A stretch of DNA of 64,000 nucleotides, taken from assembly GCF_014489635.1 (NCBI RefSeq), contig NZ_CP060828.1:3324001-3388000 (forward strand), in the 5' to 3' direction. The translations under genes were made by a program, and so were the position numbers. The notes beneath the pieces were generated by a model, which was not told where the DNA came from, searched no databases, and worked only from the letters and a program-made list of their open reading frames with translations. Positions 35,685 to 44,102 of this stretch are shown in pieces. The DNA is from Streptomyces roseirectus. Lineage in GTDB: Bacteria; Actinomycetota; Actinomycetes; Streptomycetales; Streptomycetaceae. Positions within the stretch are counted from its first letter, which is position 1; every line of letters starts with the position of its first letter.

Positions 35685-37316
35685 TCAGCCGACCTTGATC
35701 TCGTTGTAGACCGGGACGGAGAACGGGTTGAGCTTGACGTCGGAGAGGCGGTCCGAGTAGCCGGCGCTGCCGTTCTGGTACCAGAGGGGGATGGCGCCCA
35801 TGTTGTCGCGCAGGACCTCCTCGGCCTTCTGGAAGTCCTCGACGGCCTTGGCGGTGTCGGTCGAGGCGTTGGCCTGGTCGACGAGCTTGTCGAAGTCCTT
35901 GTTGGACCACTGGCCGTCGTTGGAGGAGGCGTCGGTGTAGTAGAGCGGCTGGAGGAAGTTCTGGATGAGGGGGTAGTCCATCTGCCAGCCGGCGCGGAAG
36001 GGGCCGCTCATCTTGTGCTGGGTGATCTGGTTGCGGAAGTCGGCGAAGGTGCCGATGGGGTTGCCGACGCACGCCTTCTCGTTGCCGAGGGCGTTGTTGA
36101 CGGAGTTGCAGACGGCGTCGACCCAGTCCTTGTGGGAGCCGGTGTCGGCGTTGTAGCTGATCTTGACCTGGCCGCCCGGCAGGCCGCCGGCCTCCTGGAT
36201 CAGCTTCTTCGCCTCGGTGGGGTTGTACTGGCAGGCGTCGCCGCACAGGCCCGCCTTGTAGCCGCCGTCCGCGCCGAGGACGGGTGAGGTCCAGTCGGTG
36301 GCGGGGGTGCGGGTCTTCTGGAAGATCGTGTCGGTGATCTGCTGCCGGTTGATGGCCATCGACAGGCCCTTGCGGAGCTTTTCGGAGCCCGCCTTGTTCC
36401 AGTTCTGGTCGTAGAACGGGAACGCGAGGGTCTGGATGATGCCGGCGGGGGTGTTCAGGTAGCGGTCGCCGAGGTCGTTCTTGACGTTCTTGAGCTGGGT
36501 GGCGGGGACGTCGTCGACGAGGTCGAGGTTGCCGGCCATCAGGTCCGTGTACGCCGTGTTGTTGTCGGTGTAGACCTTGAGGGTGACGCCGCCGTTCTGG
36601 GCCTTGTCGGTGCCGGGGTAGGCGTCCCACTTCTTCAGGCTCATCTGGGAGCCCTTGGTGTACGAGTCGATCGTGTACGGGCCGTTGCCGACCGGCTTCT
36701 TCAGCCAGCCGGCGTGGTCGGTGAAGAACGCCTGCGGCAGCGGGACGAAGGCGTTGTAGCCGAGGGTGTCGGGGAACGTGGAGAACTTCTGGGAGAGCCT
36801 GATGGTGAAGGTCAGCGGGCCGGTGACCTTCAACCCCGAGAGGGTGTCGGCGGTCTGGGCGCTGCCGTCCTCGGGGTGCGTCTTGGTGAAGCCGTCGATG
36901 TACGAGAAGAAGTACGCGTTCTTCTGGTTGTTCTTCAGGCTCGCCGCGTAGTTCCAGGCGTCCACGAACGACTTCGCGGTGACCTTCTCGCCGTTGCTGA
37001 ACGTCCAGCCGTCCTTCACGGTCACCGTGAAGTTCTGCGAGTCCGTCGTCTCGATCTTCTCGGCGAGCATGTCGTTCGCCTTGCCGGTCTCGGGGTCGTA
37101 CCGCTTGAGCCCCCGGAAGGTCATGTCCAGCACCTTCCCGCCCTGCACCTCATTGGTGTTGGCCGGCTCCAGGGGGTTCTGCGGATCCCCCCACGACGCC
37201 GTCAACACCCCATCCCCACCACTCCCGCCCCCGCCGTCATCCCCACCACACCCCGACGCCACCAACGCGACCGCCGCCGCCCCCACAACCCACCTCACAC
37301 CCATGACTCCACGCAT
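35685..37316 (-). CDS. Peptide-binding lipoprotein (DppA/OppA-like), operon 1
   Basis: A 543-aa solute-binding protein (SBP family 5) anchored by a lipid. The signal peptide is VVGAAAVALVASGC with lipobox ASGC, so the mature protein begins at a modified cysteine near residue 23. Family segments include WGDPQNPLEPANTNEVQGGK, KVTAKSFVDAWNYAAS and GNGPYTIDSYTKGSQMSLK. Two ATGs lie close together: the first has GGGAGG 5 nt before it, the second has GGAG just upstream. It is first in the operon. It is clearly related to the operon 2 binding protein, sharing the FVDAWNY and CGEACTLNP/CGDACQYNP segments. Confidence 0.94.
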   Translation of the reverse strand: MRGVMGVRWVVGAAAVALVASGCGGDDGGGGSGGDGVLTASWGDPQNPLEPANTNEVQGGKVLDMTFRGLKRYDPETGKANDMLAEKIETTDSQNFTVTVKDGWTFSNGEKVTAKSFVDAWNYAASLKNNQKNAYFFSYIDGFTKTHPEDGSAQTADTLSGLKVTGPLTFTIRLSQKFSTFPDTLGYNAFVPLPQAFFTDHAGWLKKPVGNGPYTIDSYTKGSQMSLKKWDAYPGTDKAQNGGVTLKVYTDNNTAYTDLMAGNLDLVDDVPATQLKNVKNDLGDRYLNTPAGIIQTLAFPFYDQNWNKAGSEKLRKGLSMAINRQQITDTIFQKTRTPATDWTSPVLGADGGYKAGLCGDACQYNPTEAKKLIQEAGGLPGGQVKISYNADTGSHKDWVDAVCNSVNNALGNEKACVGNPIGTFADFRNQITQHKMSGPFRAGWQMDYPLIQNFLQPLYYTDASSNDGQWSNKDFDKLVDQANASTDTAKAVEDFQKAEEVLRDNMGAIPLWYQNGSAGYSDRLSDVKLNPFSVPVYNEIKVG

Positions 37317-37900
37317 GAACGCCTCCCTCTCACTCCCACACCGCGCCTTGTTCAGAGACGGCGGTCACCGATCGTTATGGGGCCACTATCACCGGGGGAC
37401 GGACATAGAGCACATTTGGGGCGTCCGTTCGTGTGTGGGTGGGAGGGGGCGGCGGGGGGCGCGGGGCGGGCGGGGACGCTCGGACGGGGTCGGGGGACGA
37501 GGACGGGGTCGGGGCCGGGGGGACGCGTCCGCCGGCCACCCGGAGCCGCCGCACCGAACGCTCACGGCGCGCCCGGCGCACGCGAGCGCTTGCGCCGCCA
37601 GGCGGGACGCGGCCCCCTGGGGTGGCGTCCCGCCGAGTGGTGTGGAGCCCTCCGGACCGCGCTCGTCCGAGCGCCCCGCGATCGCCGGCTCAGCCGAAGC
37701 CCGCGCCGCCGCGTGAGCCGGTCGGCGCAGCGGGGGCCGCCCGGCCCTGGACCGACGGGCGGAACTCGGCCGCGACCTGCGAAGCCGCGACAGTCGAGCG
37801 GATACACCACTGGGCGGGACGCCACCGGCATCCAAGCCGTCCACCGAACCCGCGCCGCGCGGGCCAGGGGCTCAACCCCCGCTCCGCGCGGCTCAGTCGG
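37317..37900. other. 584-bp region between operon 1 and the XRE regulator, containing a TIR-bounded element
   Basis: The part next to the binding-protein gene (37317-37430) should hold the operon 1 promoter and is the least GC-rich portion. From about 37440 it becomes strongly GC-rich, and 37621-37826 is copy A of the 206-bp repeat element described separately. Another GGCGGGACGCGG at 37601 forms an inverted partner to the left end of the element. No gene was recognised. Confidence 0.6.
37621..37826 (+). mobile_element. 206-bp element with 22-bp terminal inverted repeats, copy A (MITE-like)
   Basis: The left end GGTGGCGTCCCGCC-G-AGTGGTG (37621-37642) and the right end (37805-37826) are near-perfect inverted repeats. 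The interior is about 94% identical by eye to copy B at 58036-58241 in the opposite orientation, with the same total length. It encodes nothing recognisable. A small non-autonomous transposable element (MITE) is the simplest reading. No direct repeat was seen flanking this copy. Confidence 0.75.
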
Positions 37901-38254
37901 TCAGCGTGCGCTCGCCATGCGGGGCGGGTTCGGGCGGTGGGGCAAGGGGCCGGGGACGCGGAAGGTCACGTGGACTGTGCCGGTCGGGGAGAGGGCGATG
38001 AGGAGGTTGGCGGTCATGGCGGCGGCGAGGCGTTCGAGGAGGGGCAGGGTGGGGACGGCTTTGCCTCGTTCAAGGCGGGAGAGGGCGCCTTGGCTCATGC
38101 CGGCCTGGGCGGCGAGGCGTTCCTGGGTGAGGCCGAGTTCGACGCGGCGGGCTTTGACTGCCGCGCCCAGCGGGGTGCCGAGGTAGGCCCAGCCCCCGTT
38201 CGTGCGTGAGGTGTGTGGAATTCGTGATTCGGTCTGCACGACCATGTTCTTCAT
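37901..38254 (-). CDS. XRE-family transcriptional regulator
   Basis: A 117-aa protein with a central helix-turn-helix: VKARRVELGLTQERLAAQAG, then MSQGALSRLERGKAVPTLP. A short C-terminal beta segment follows (IALSPTGTVHVTFRV). The ATG at 38252-38254 directly follows GGGGAG; the next in-frame ATG (38243-38245) has better spacing and may be the true start. It diverges from a gene for a small secreted protein, with two operator-like palindromes between them, so it may regulate that gene and itself. Confidence 0.85.
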   Translation of the reverse strand: MKNMVVQTESRIPHTSRTNGGWAYLGTPLGAAVKARRVELGLTQERLAAQAGMSQGALSRLERGKAVPTLPLLERLAAAMTANLLIALSPTGTVHVTFRVPGPLPHRPNPPRMASAR

Positions 38255-38369
38255 CTCCCCGTGGTGACGGCGCGGAGGAAAGCGCCGATGCCCAGGGGAC
38301 ACCTCCGACGGGAGTGACGGTTCCTCACTTGGGCAACTTTTGAGGTTCCTTGGGGAGGTGTTTATGCCG

Positions 38370-38385
38370 GGGAATACATATTCCC
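38370..38385. promoter_or_regulatory. Inverted repeat GGGAATA-N2-TATTCCC
   Basis: A perfect 7-bp-arm inverted repeat with a 2-nt spacer, 5 nt from the Crp-like palindrome. AT-rich symmetrical sites of this size are typical operators for small dimeric repressors, so the divergent XRE regulator is a candidate ligand. Confidence 0.6.
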
Positions 38386-38390
38386 ACGAG

Positions 38391-38408
38391 ATGTGACCCA
38401 GGTCACAT
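38391..38408. promoter_or_regulatory. Crp-like palindrome ATGTGACC-N2-GGTCACAT
   Basis: Contains a perfect match to the Crp/FNR-family consensus TGTGA-N6-TCACA, with 8-bp arms. Streptomyces has a Crp protein that uses GTG-N6-CAC type sites. Position: 244-261 bp upstream of the secreted-protein GTG and 137-154 bp upstream of the XRE ATG. Confidence 0.65.
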
Positions 38409-38651
38409 TATTCGCTCTGGACATAGGGGCAAACCGCCCATCGCGCAGCCAATTCCGGCACCCAGGGAACCGCTTTGGGCGTTTTGGCGTCCGCCCCTGA
38501 TGCCACGTCAATCCCTTTCCCGAGCCCCCAGGACCGCATCCCGGTTGCCACCCCGACCACCCCGCCGCCAATCTTCACCTCGCCGCGGCGCCGGGAATTA
38601 CCCACCGGAATACGACCGACGGCGATCCGCTCACCGAAGGGAATTGAACTC

Positions 38652-39191
38652 GTGCGGAAAATCGCCAGCTCCGTGATCGCGTCCGCCGTCCTGGCCGGCG
38701 GTGTGGTGGCCGTCTCGGCGGGCCCCGCCTCCGCCGCCTGCCCGCCCGACCCGGGCACCAAGTACACGATCACCAACAAGTCCACCGTCCGTCAGTCGAC
38801 GAACCTGCACAGCGACTGGATGTACGACGACCTCGGCGGCACCCTCACCTACAACAAGACGACGACGGCGGCGGTCAACGCCAGCGGCACCGCGACCCTC
38901 GGCACCGAGGCCGGCGTCATCTTCGCGAAGGCGAGCGCGTCGTTCAGCGTCACCGTCGGCAAGACGTGGACCAAGTCGAGCAGCTGGTCGTACACGATCC
39001 CGGCGAAGAACAAGGCGGGCAAGACCAAGGTCCGCATGACGATGTTCCACGAGTCGAAGAAGTTCCTCGCGACGAAGTACCGCTACCACTACGACGCGCG
39101 CTGCAAGTACGTCCAGAGCAAGGTCTGGTCGAAGTGGATCACCGCCCCCGTGAAGAAGGACAGCAACGTGTGGGGCCTGGAGTGGAAGTGA
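38652..39191 (+). CDS. Small secreted beta-rich protein (paralogue type 1)
   Basis: A 179-aa exported protein. The signal peptide is VRKIASSVIASAVLAGGV with a cleavage site at ASA-A near residue 30. The mature protein has two cysteines (ACPPD and DARCK) and a central Ser/Thr-rich alternating stretch (GTLTYNKTTTAAVNASGTAT, then ASASFSVTVGKTWTKSSSWS) that suggests amphipathic beta-hairpins, then KVRMTMFHESKKF. No domain was recognised. The alternating stretch resembles the membrane-inserting hairpins of aerolysin-type pore proteins, but that is only a pattern. A second protein of similar design is encoded at 52537-53124. Confidence 0.82.
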   Translation: MRKIASSVIASAVLAGGVVAVSAGPASAACPPDPGTKYTITNKSTVRQSTNLHSDWMYDDLGGTLTYNKTTTAAVNASGTATLGTEAGVIFAKASASFSVTVGKTWTKSSSWSYTIPAKNKAGKTKVRMTMFHESKKFLATKYRYHYDARCKYVQSKVWSKWITAPVKKDSNVWGLEWK

Positions 39192-39210
39192 CCCTGACCG
39201 CGGGGTGATG

Positions 39211-39247
39211 TGACGGCCCGCCGGCGACCGACGCCGGCGGGCCGTCA
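39211..39247. terminator. Strong terminator hairpin
   Basis: TGACGGCCCGCCGGCG pairs perfectly with CGCCGGCGGGCCGTCA (16 bp, 5-nt loop), starting 20 nt after the stop of the small secreted protein gene. Confidence 0.9.
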
Positions 39248-39422
39248 GCGTCTCACCAGCCACGCTTCACCGGTCCAGACCACTGCCGTACGACGATCTG
39301 ATGATCGGCACGTTTCCGCAGGCCACACAGGGTGTCCGCATCGTTGACGGCGGCTTCGACGCCCTGGTACACCGTCCGTCAACCGGTCCCTGTGCGAGTG
39401 CTGTGAAGCGAGGTCATGTGCG

Positions 39423-41231
39423 ATGAACCGACCCGGGCGCCTCCTGACGGCCGCAGCCCTGACCGCGTCCCTCCTGCTCCCCGTAGTACCCGTAGTCTCC
39501 GTAGCACCTCAGGCGTACGCGAAGGACGAGCCCAAGGTCCTCACCGTGGCCGTCGCCCAGAGCGTCGACTCCCTGAGCCCCTTCCTCGCCACCCGCCTCC
39601 TCAGCACCAGCGTCCTACGCCTGACGTACGAGTACCTGACGGACTACGACCCCGCCGACGCCCACGTCGTCCCCGGCCTCGCGACGAAGTGGTCCCCCTC
39701 CCCCGACAAGCTGACGTGGACGTACACGATCCGCCCGGACGCCACCTGGTCCGACGGGAGGAAGGTCACCGCCGAGGACGCGGCGTGGACGTTCACGAAG
39801 ATGATGACGGACCCCGACGCGGCGACCGCGAACGGCAGTTACGTCACCAACTTCGCCCAGGTCACCGCGCCCACGCCGACCCAGCTGGTGATCCGGCTGA
39901 AGAGCCCGCAGGCCACCATGACCGCCCTGGACATGCCGATCGTCCCCAAGCACGTGTGGGAGAAGGTCGGCGACCTCGGCTCGTTCAACAACGACAAGAC
40001 GTTCCCGGTCGTCGGCGACGGCCCCTTCCTCCTCACGGACTACAAGGCCGACGCCTACGTCCGCCTGACGGCCAACAAGAAGTTCTGGCGCGGCGCCCCG
40101 AAGTTCGACGAACTGCTCTTCAAGTACTACAAGGACGGTGACGCGGCCGTCGCGGCGCTCCAGAAGGGCGAGGTGTCCTTCGTCCACAACCTCACCCCCG
40201 CCCAGGCCAACGCCCTCGCCGACCACGAGGACATCAAGGTGAACGACGCCCCGGGCCGCCGCTTCTACGCCCTCGCCGTCAACCCGGGCGCCCGCGCGAA
40301 GGACGGCACCCGCTTCGGCGACGGCCACCCCTCCCTCCTCGACCAGCGCGTCCGCCAGGCCCTGTTCCACGCCGTCGACCGGACCGCCCTGGTGGACCGG
40401 GTGTTCCAGGGGCACGCCGTGGAGGGCGAGGGCTACATCCCGCCCCGGTTCGCGGACTACTTCTGGAAACCCTCGCCGCAGCAGAAACTCGCCTACGACC
40501 CGCAGCGCGCGGCCCAACTCCTCGACCAGGCCGGCTACCGGACCAACACGGACGGCCGCCGCCTCGGCAAGGACGGCAGGCCGATCACGTACCGCGTCCT
40601 GTGCCACGCGACCGACCCCAACGACAAGGCCGTCGGCCAGTACCTCAAGGAGTGGTGGGACAAGCTCGGCATCGGGGTCCGCCTCGACTGCCTCGACAAC
40701 GTCACCGACCCCTGGCTGGCCGGCAACTACGACCTCGCCTTCGACGGCTGGTCGGTCAACCCGGACCCGGACTACGTCCTGTCGATCCACACCTGCGGGG
40801 CCCTGCCCGCGACCCCCAAGGACACCGGCGCGACGGACAATTTCATCTGCGACAAACAGTACGACGCCCTGTACGCACGGCAGTTGGCCGAGTACGACCC
40901 GGCGAAACGCGCCGCGCTGGTGAAGCAGATGCAGTCCCGCCTGTACGACCTCGCGTACATGAACGTCATGGCGTACCCGAACTCCGTGGAGGCGTACCGC
41001 ACCGACCAGATCGCGTCCATCACGACGATGCCGAAGGCCGCCGGGAACATCTACGGGCAGGACGGCTACTGGAGTTGGTGGTCGGCGGAGCCGGCCGAGG
41101 CGTCCGGTGACTCCTCCTCGGGCCTGTCGGGCGGGGTGATCGCCGGGATCGTCGCCGGGGCCGCCCTGCTCGCCGGCGCCGGGGTGTTCCTCGGGCTGCG
41201 GCGGCGCGCGGGGGCGGAGGACCGGGAGTGA
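39423..41231 (+). CDS. Peptide-binding protein with C-terminal membrane anchor, operon 3
   Basis: A 602-aa SBP family 5 protein. It has an N-terminal signal peptide (LLTAAALTASLLLPVVPVVS, cleavage near AYA) but no lipobox cysteine. Family segments are VDSLSPFLATRLLSTSV, WTYTIRPDATWSDGRKVTAE and VVGDGPFLLTDYK. A Ser/Gly linker leads to a C-terminal membrane helix (GVIAGIVAGAALLAGAGVFL, about residues 567-588) with a basic RRR tail. So this binding protein is held by a protein helix rather than by lipid. Its stop overlaps the first permease gene (GTGA). Confidence 0.92.
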   Translation: MNRPGRLLTAAALTASLLLPVVPVVSVAPQAYAKDEPKVLTVAVAQSVDSLSPFLATRLLSTSVLRLTYEYLTDYDPADAHVVPGLATKWSPSPDKLTWTYTIRPDATWSDGRKVTAEDAAWTFTKMMTDPDAATANGSYVTNFAQVTAPTPTQLVIRLKSPQATMTALDMPIVPKHVWEKVGDLGSFNNDKTFPVVGDGPFLLTDYKADAYVRLTANKKFWRGAPKFDELLFKYYKDGDAAVAALQKGEVSFVHNLTPAQANALADHEDIKVNDAPGRRFYALAVNPGARAKDGTRFGDGHPSLLDQRVRQALFHAVDRTALVDRVFQGHAVEGEGYIPPRFADYFWKPSPQQKLAYDPQRAAQLLDQAGYRTNTDGRRLGKDGRPITYRVLCHATDPNDKAVGQYLKEWWDKLGIGVRLDCLDNVTDPWLAGNYDLAFDGWSVNPDPDYVLSIHTCGALPATPKDTGATDNFICDKQYDALYARQLAEYDPAKRAALVKQMQSRLYDLAYMNVMAYPNSVEAYRTDQIASITTMPKAAGNIYGQDGYWSWWSAEPAEASGDSSSGLSGGVIAGIVAGAALLAGAGVFLGLRRRAGAEDRE

Positions 41232-42268
41232 GCGAGGCGGTCGCCGGGGACGTCGGGAAGGCCGCGCGGACGTCGGACGGCTCGCCTGGGGCCGGCTATC
41301 TCCCGTACGTCGCGGGGAAGTTGGGCGGGGCCGTCGTCTCCCTGCTGGCGGTGCTGGTCACCGCGTTCTTCCTGTTCCGGCTGATCCCCGGCGACCCGGT
41401 GAAGACGATGACCGGGGGCCGGCAGGTGTCGGCGGAGCAACTGGCGCGCTACCGGGAGGAGTTCGGGCTCGACCTGCCGGTGTGGCGGCAGTTCACGGAC
41501 TACTGCGGCAAGGCGCTCACCGGTGACCTCGGGACCTCGTACCAGTTCCGCGCGCCCGTCGTCGACAAGATCACCGAGGCGCTGCCGAACACGCTGCTGC
41601 TGACGGGCACCGCGTTCGTCCTCTACACGGTGCTCGGCGTCGCGCTTGGCACCCGCTCCGCGTGGCGGCACGGCGGGCTCGGCGACCGCTTCCACACCGG
41701 GCTCGCGCTGCTCCTCTACTCGGTCCCGTCGTTCTGGCTGGGGCTGCTGCTGATCATCGTGTTCGCGGTGGGCGCCGGCCCGATCCCGGGGCTGTTCCCA
41801 ACCGGTGGCATGGAGACGGGTGGTGAGGAGGGGTTCGCGTATGTCCTGGACGTCGCCCACCACTTGGTGCTGCCGGTCGTCACCCTCGTCGCCGTCGAGT
41901 ACGGGCAGACGCTGCTCGTGACACGGTCCGCGCTGCTCGACGAGATGGGCAGCGACTATCTGACGACCGCGCGGGCCAAGGGACTTCGGGACGCGGTGGT
42001 GCGGCGCCGGCACGCCGTGCCGAACGCGCTGCTGCCGACGGTGACGCTGGTCTTCGTGAACCTGGGCCGGACCGTCGCCGGGGTGATCCTCGTCGAGACG
42101 GTGTTCTCCTGGCCGGGGCTCGGCGGGCTCTTCTACCAGGCGCTCAGCGTGCCCGATCTGCCGCTCGTGCAGGGCCTGTTCCTGTTCTTCGCGTCGGCGG
42201 TGATCGTCATGAACACCCTCGCCGACCTCGTCTATCCGCTGCTCGACCCGAGGGTGGCCGCCCGATGA
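41228..42268 (+). CDS. Peptide ABC importer, permease (DppB/OppB-like), operon 3
   Basis: A 346-aa permease with a 35-aa N-terminal extension. DppB-type landmarks are VTAFFLFRLIPGDPVKTMTG, the periplasmic part QLARYREEFGLDLPVWRQF, the EAA-type loop ARAKGLRDAVVRRRHAVPNA and the C terminus LADLVYPLLDPRV. It carries a longer periplasmic loop (FPTGGMETGGEEGFAY) than the two minus-strand operons. GTG start overlaps the binding-protein stop and the stop overlaps the next ATG (ATGA). Confidence 0.93.
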   Translation: MSEAVAGDVGKAARTSDGSPGAGYLPYVAGKLGGAVVSLLAVLVTAFFLFRLIPGDPVKTMTGGRQVSAEQLARYREEFGLDLPVWRQFTDYCGKALTGDLGTSYQFRAPVVDKITEALPNTLLLTGTAFVLYTVLGVALGTRSAWRHGGLGDRFHTGLALLLYSVPSFWLGLLLIIVFAVGAGPIPGLFPTGGMETGGEEGFAYVLDVAHHLVLPVVTLVAVEYGQTLLVTRSALLDEMGSDYLTTARAKGLRDAVVRRRHAVPNALLPTVTLVFVNLGRTVAGVILVETVFSWPGLGGLFYQALSVPDLPLVQGLFLFFASAVIVMNTLADLVYPLLDPRVAAR

Positions 42269-43149
42269 CGACCCTGGCGTGGCAGCGCCGGCGCCTGAGC
42301 GCCGTCCGCTTCTGGCACACCTACCGCACACACCGCGCGGGCCTGCTGGGGCTCGCCGCGCTGGCCGCGTTCGCGCTGGTCGCCCTCACGGCACCGCTCA
42401 CGATCGGCGCGGACGTCACCGGCGTGACCGACGCGCCCGGCCGTCCGATGGAGAGCCCGAGCGGCGAGTTCTGGCTCGGCACCGACGTGTACGGGCGTGA
42501 CCTGCTGGGGCTCGTGATCTGGGGCTCGCGGGTGTCGCTGCTGGTCGGGCTGCTCGCGGCGGTCCTGTCGGTGGCGATCGGCGCGGTCGTCGGCATCACC
42601 GCCGGGCACTTCAAGGGCGTGTACGCGACCGTCGCGATGCGCGTCACGGACTGGTTCCTCGTCATGCCGACGCTGGTCCTCGCCATCGCCCTCGCGACCG
42701 TCATGTCCCGCTCCCTCGGGACGGTCGTCCTCGCGATCGGCGTCACGACCTGGCCGACGACGGCCCGGCTGGTGCGGGCGCAGACGCTGGCCGTCGAGTC
42801 GCGGCCGTACATCGAACGCGCGACGGCGCTGGGGGGCGGGCACGGGCACATCATGCTCCGGCACGTCCTGCCCAACGTGATGCCGCTGGTGCTCGCGCAG
42901 ACGACGCTCATGGTGTCGTCGTCGATCCTCACGGAGGCGACGCTCGCGTTCCTAGGGCTCGGGGATCCGACGGTCGTGTCCTGGGGCGGACTTCTCCAGG
43001 AGGCCAGGGAGGCGGGCGCGGTGAGTTCCGGTGACTGGTGGTACCTGGTGCCACCGGGGATCGCGATCGCGGGGGTCGCGCTGGCGTTCACGCTGTGCGG
43101 GCGCGCCGTCGAGTCGGTGCTCAACCCCCGGCTGGGGGTGCGGAGTTGA
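42265..43149 (+). CDS. Peptide ABC importer, permease (DppC/OppC-like), operon 3
   Basis: A 294-aa permease: first helix AGLLGLAALAAFALVALTAP, periplasmic SGEFWLGTDVYGRDLLGLVI (the OppC hallmark LGTDxxGRD), EAA loop RATALGGGHGHIMLRHVLPN, and the C terminus GRAVESVLNPRLG. Six helices can be traced. Coupled by 4-bp overlaps with both neighbours; the ATPase gene that follows starts with TTG inside TTGA. Confidence 0.93.
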   Translation: MTTLAWQRRRLSAVRFWHTYRTHRAGLLGLAALAAFALVALTAPLTIGADVTGVTDAPGRPMESPSGEFWLGTDVYGRDLLGLVIWGSRVSLLVGLLAAVLSVAIGAVVGITAGHFKGVYATVAMRVTDWFLVMPTLVLAIALATVMSRSLGTVVLAIGVTTWPTTARLVRAQTLAVESRPYIERATALGGGHGHIMLRHVLPNVMPLVLAQTTLMVSSSILTEATLAFLGLGDPTVVSWGGLLQEAREAGAVSSGDWWYLVPPGIAIAGVALAFTLCGRAVESVLNPRLGVRS

Positions 43150-44102
43150 GCGTCCTTGAGGTACGGGATCTGCGGGTGACGTACGCGGGCGGGTTCGCGG
43201 CGGTCCGGGGTGTGGACCTGGAGTTGACGGCCGGTCAGAAGCTGGGGGTGGCGGGCGAGTCGGGGTGCGGGAAGTCGACGCTGGCACTCACGCTGCTGCG
43301 GTTGCTGCCCGCCGGGGCCCAGGTGTCGGGGCAGGTCCTGCTGGACGGGGAGGATGTGTTGACGATGCGCTGGGGGCGGCTGCGGGCCGTCCGCTGGGCC
43401 GGGGCCTCGCTCGTCTTCCAGGGGGCCATGCACTCCCTCAACCCCGTCCACCGCGTGGCCGACCAGATCGCCGAGCCGATCGTCCTGCACGGACGGGCGA
43501 CGCCGGGCGCCGCTCGGCGGCGGGCCGGGGAACTGCTGGAGCAGGTCGGCCTCCCCGCCGCGCGCGGGCGCGCCTACCCCCACGAACTCTCCGGCGGCCA
43601 GCGCCAACGCGTCATGATCGCCATGGCCCTGGCCTGCGAGCCCGGCCTGATCATCGCCGACGAACCCACCACCGCCCTCGACGTCATGGTGCAGGCCCAG
43701 ATCCTCCGCCTCATCGAAGGGCTGGTCGCGGACGAGGAACTGAGCCTGATCATGATCAGCCACGACCTGGCAGTCCTGGCCGACACCTGCGACCGTCTGG
43801 CGATCATGTACGCGGGCCGCATCGTGGAGAAAGGCCCGGCCCACAAGGTCTTCACTTCACCCCACCACCCCTACGCCCAAGCCCTCGCCTCAGCCTTCCC
43901 CCGCATCGGCGACCCCACAGCCCGCTTCGCCCCCCACGGCCTCCCCGGCGACCCCCCAGACCCCTCCGCCCTACCCCCCGGCTGCGCCTTCCACCCTCGC
44001 TGCGGAGTCGCGCTGGACACCTGCGCCTCGGAGGACCAGACCCTACGGGCAGCGGGGGTTGGCCGGGCGGCGGCGTGCGTGCACGTGGGCGAGGGACGGT
44101 GA
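43146..44102 (+). CDS. Peptide ABC importer, ATP-binding subunit (OppD-like), operon 3
   Basis: A 318-aa ATPase. Walker [11 protein letters not shown], signature ELSGGQRQRVMIAMALA, Walker [13 protein letters not shown] and switch MISHDLAVLADT are intact. The C-terminal CAFHPRCGVALDTC motif is typical of oligopeptide ATPases. The TTG start overlaps the permease stop by 4 bp, with CGGAG before it. The last 28 codons (from CASEDQ) are duplicated 371 bp downstream in the spacer before the next ATPase gene. Confidence 0.92.
   Translation: MSVLEVRDLRVTYAGGFAAVRGVDLELTAGQKLGVAGESGCGKSTLALTLLRLLPAGAQVSGQVLLDGEDVLTMRWGRLRAVRWAGASLVFQGAMHSLNPVHRVADQIAEPIVLHGRATPGAARRRAGELLEQVGLPAARGRAYPHELSGGQRQRVMIAMALACEPGLIIADEPTTALDVMVQAQILRLIEGLVADEELSLIMISHDLAVLADTCDRLAIMYAGRIVEKGPAHKVFTSPHHPYAQALASAFPRIGDPTARFAPHGLPGDPPDPSALPPGCAFHPRCGVALDTCASEDQTLRAAGVGRAAACVHVGEGR

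Larger units (their letters stand above)
38255..38651. promoter_or_regulatory. 397-bp divergent control region
   Basis: Lies between the XRE regulator and a small secreted protein gene. It is visibly richer in A+T than its neighbours around 38330-38420 and contains the two palindromes listed separately (38370-38385 and 38391-38408). Downstream of them, up to 38640, no gene or further structure is evident, so the secreted-protein mRNA may carry a long 5' leader. The usable ribosome site is AAGGGA about 9 nt before GTG 38652. Confidence 0.6.
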
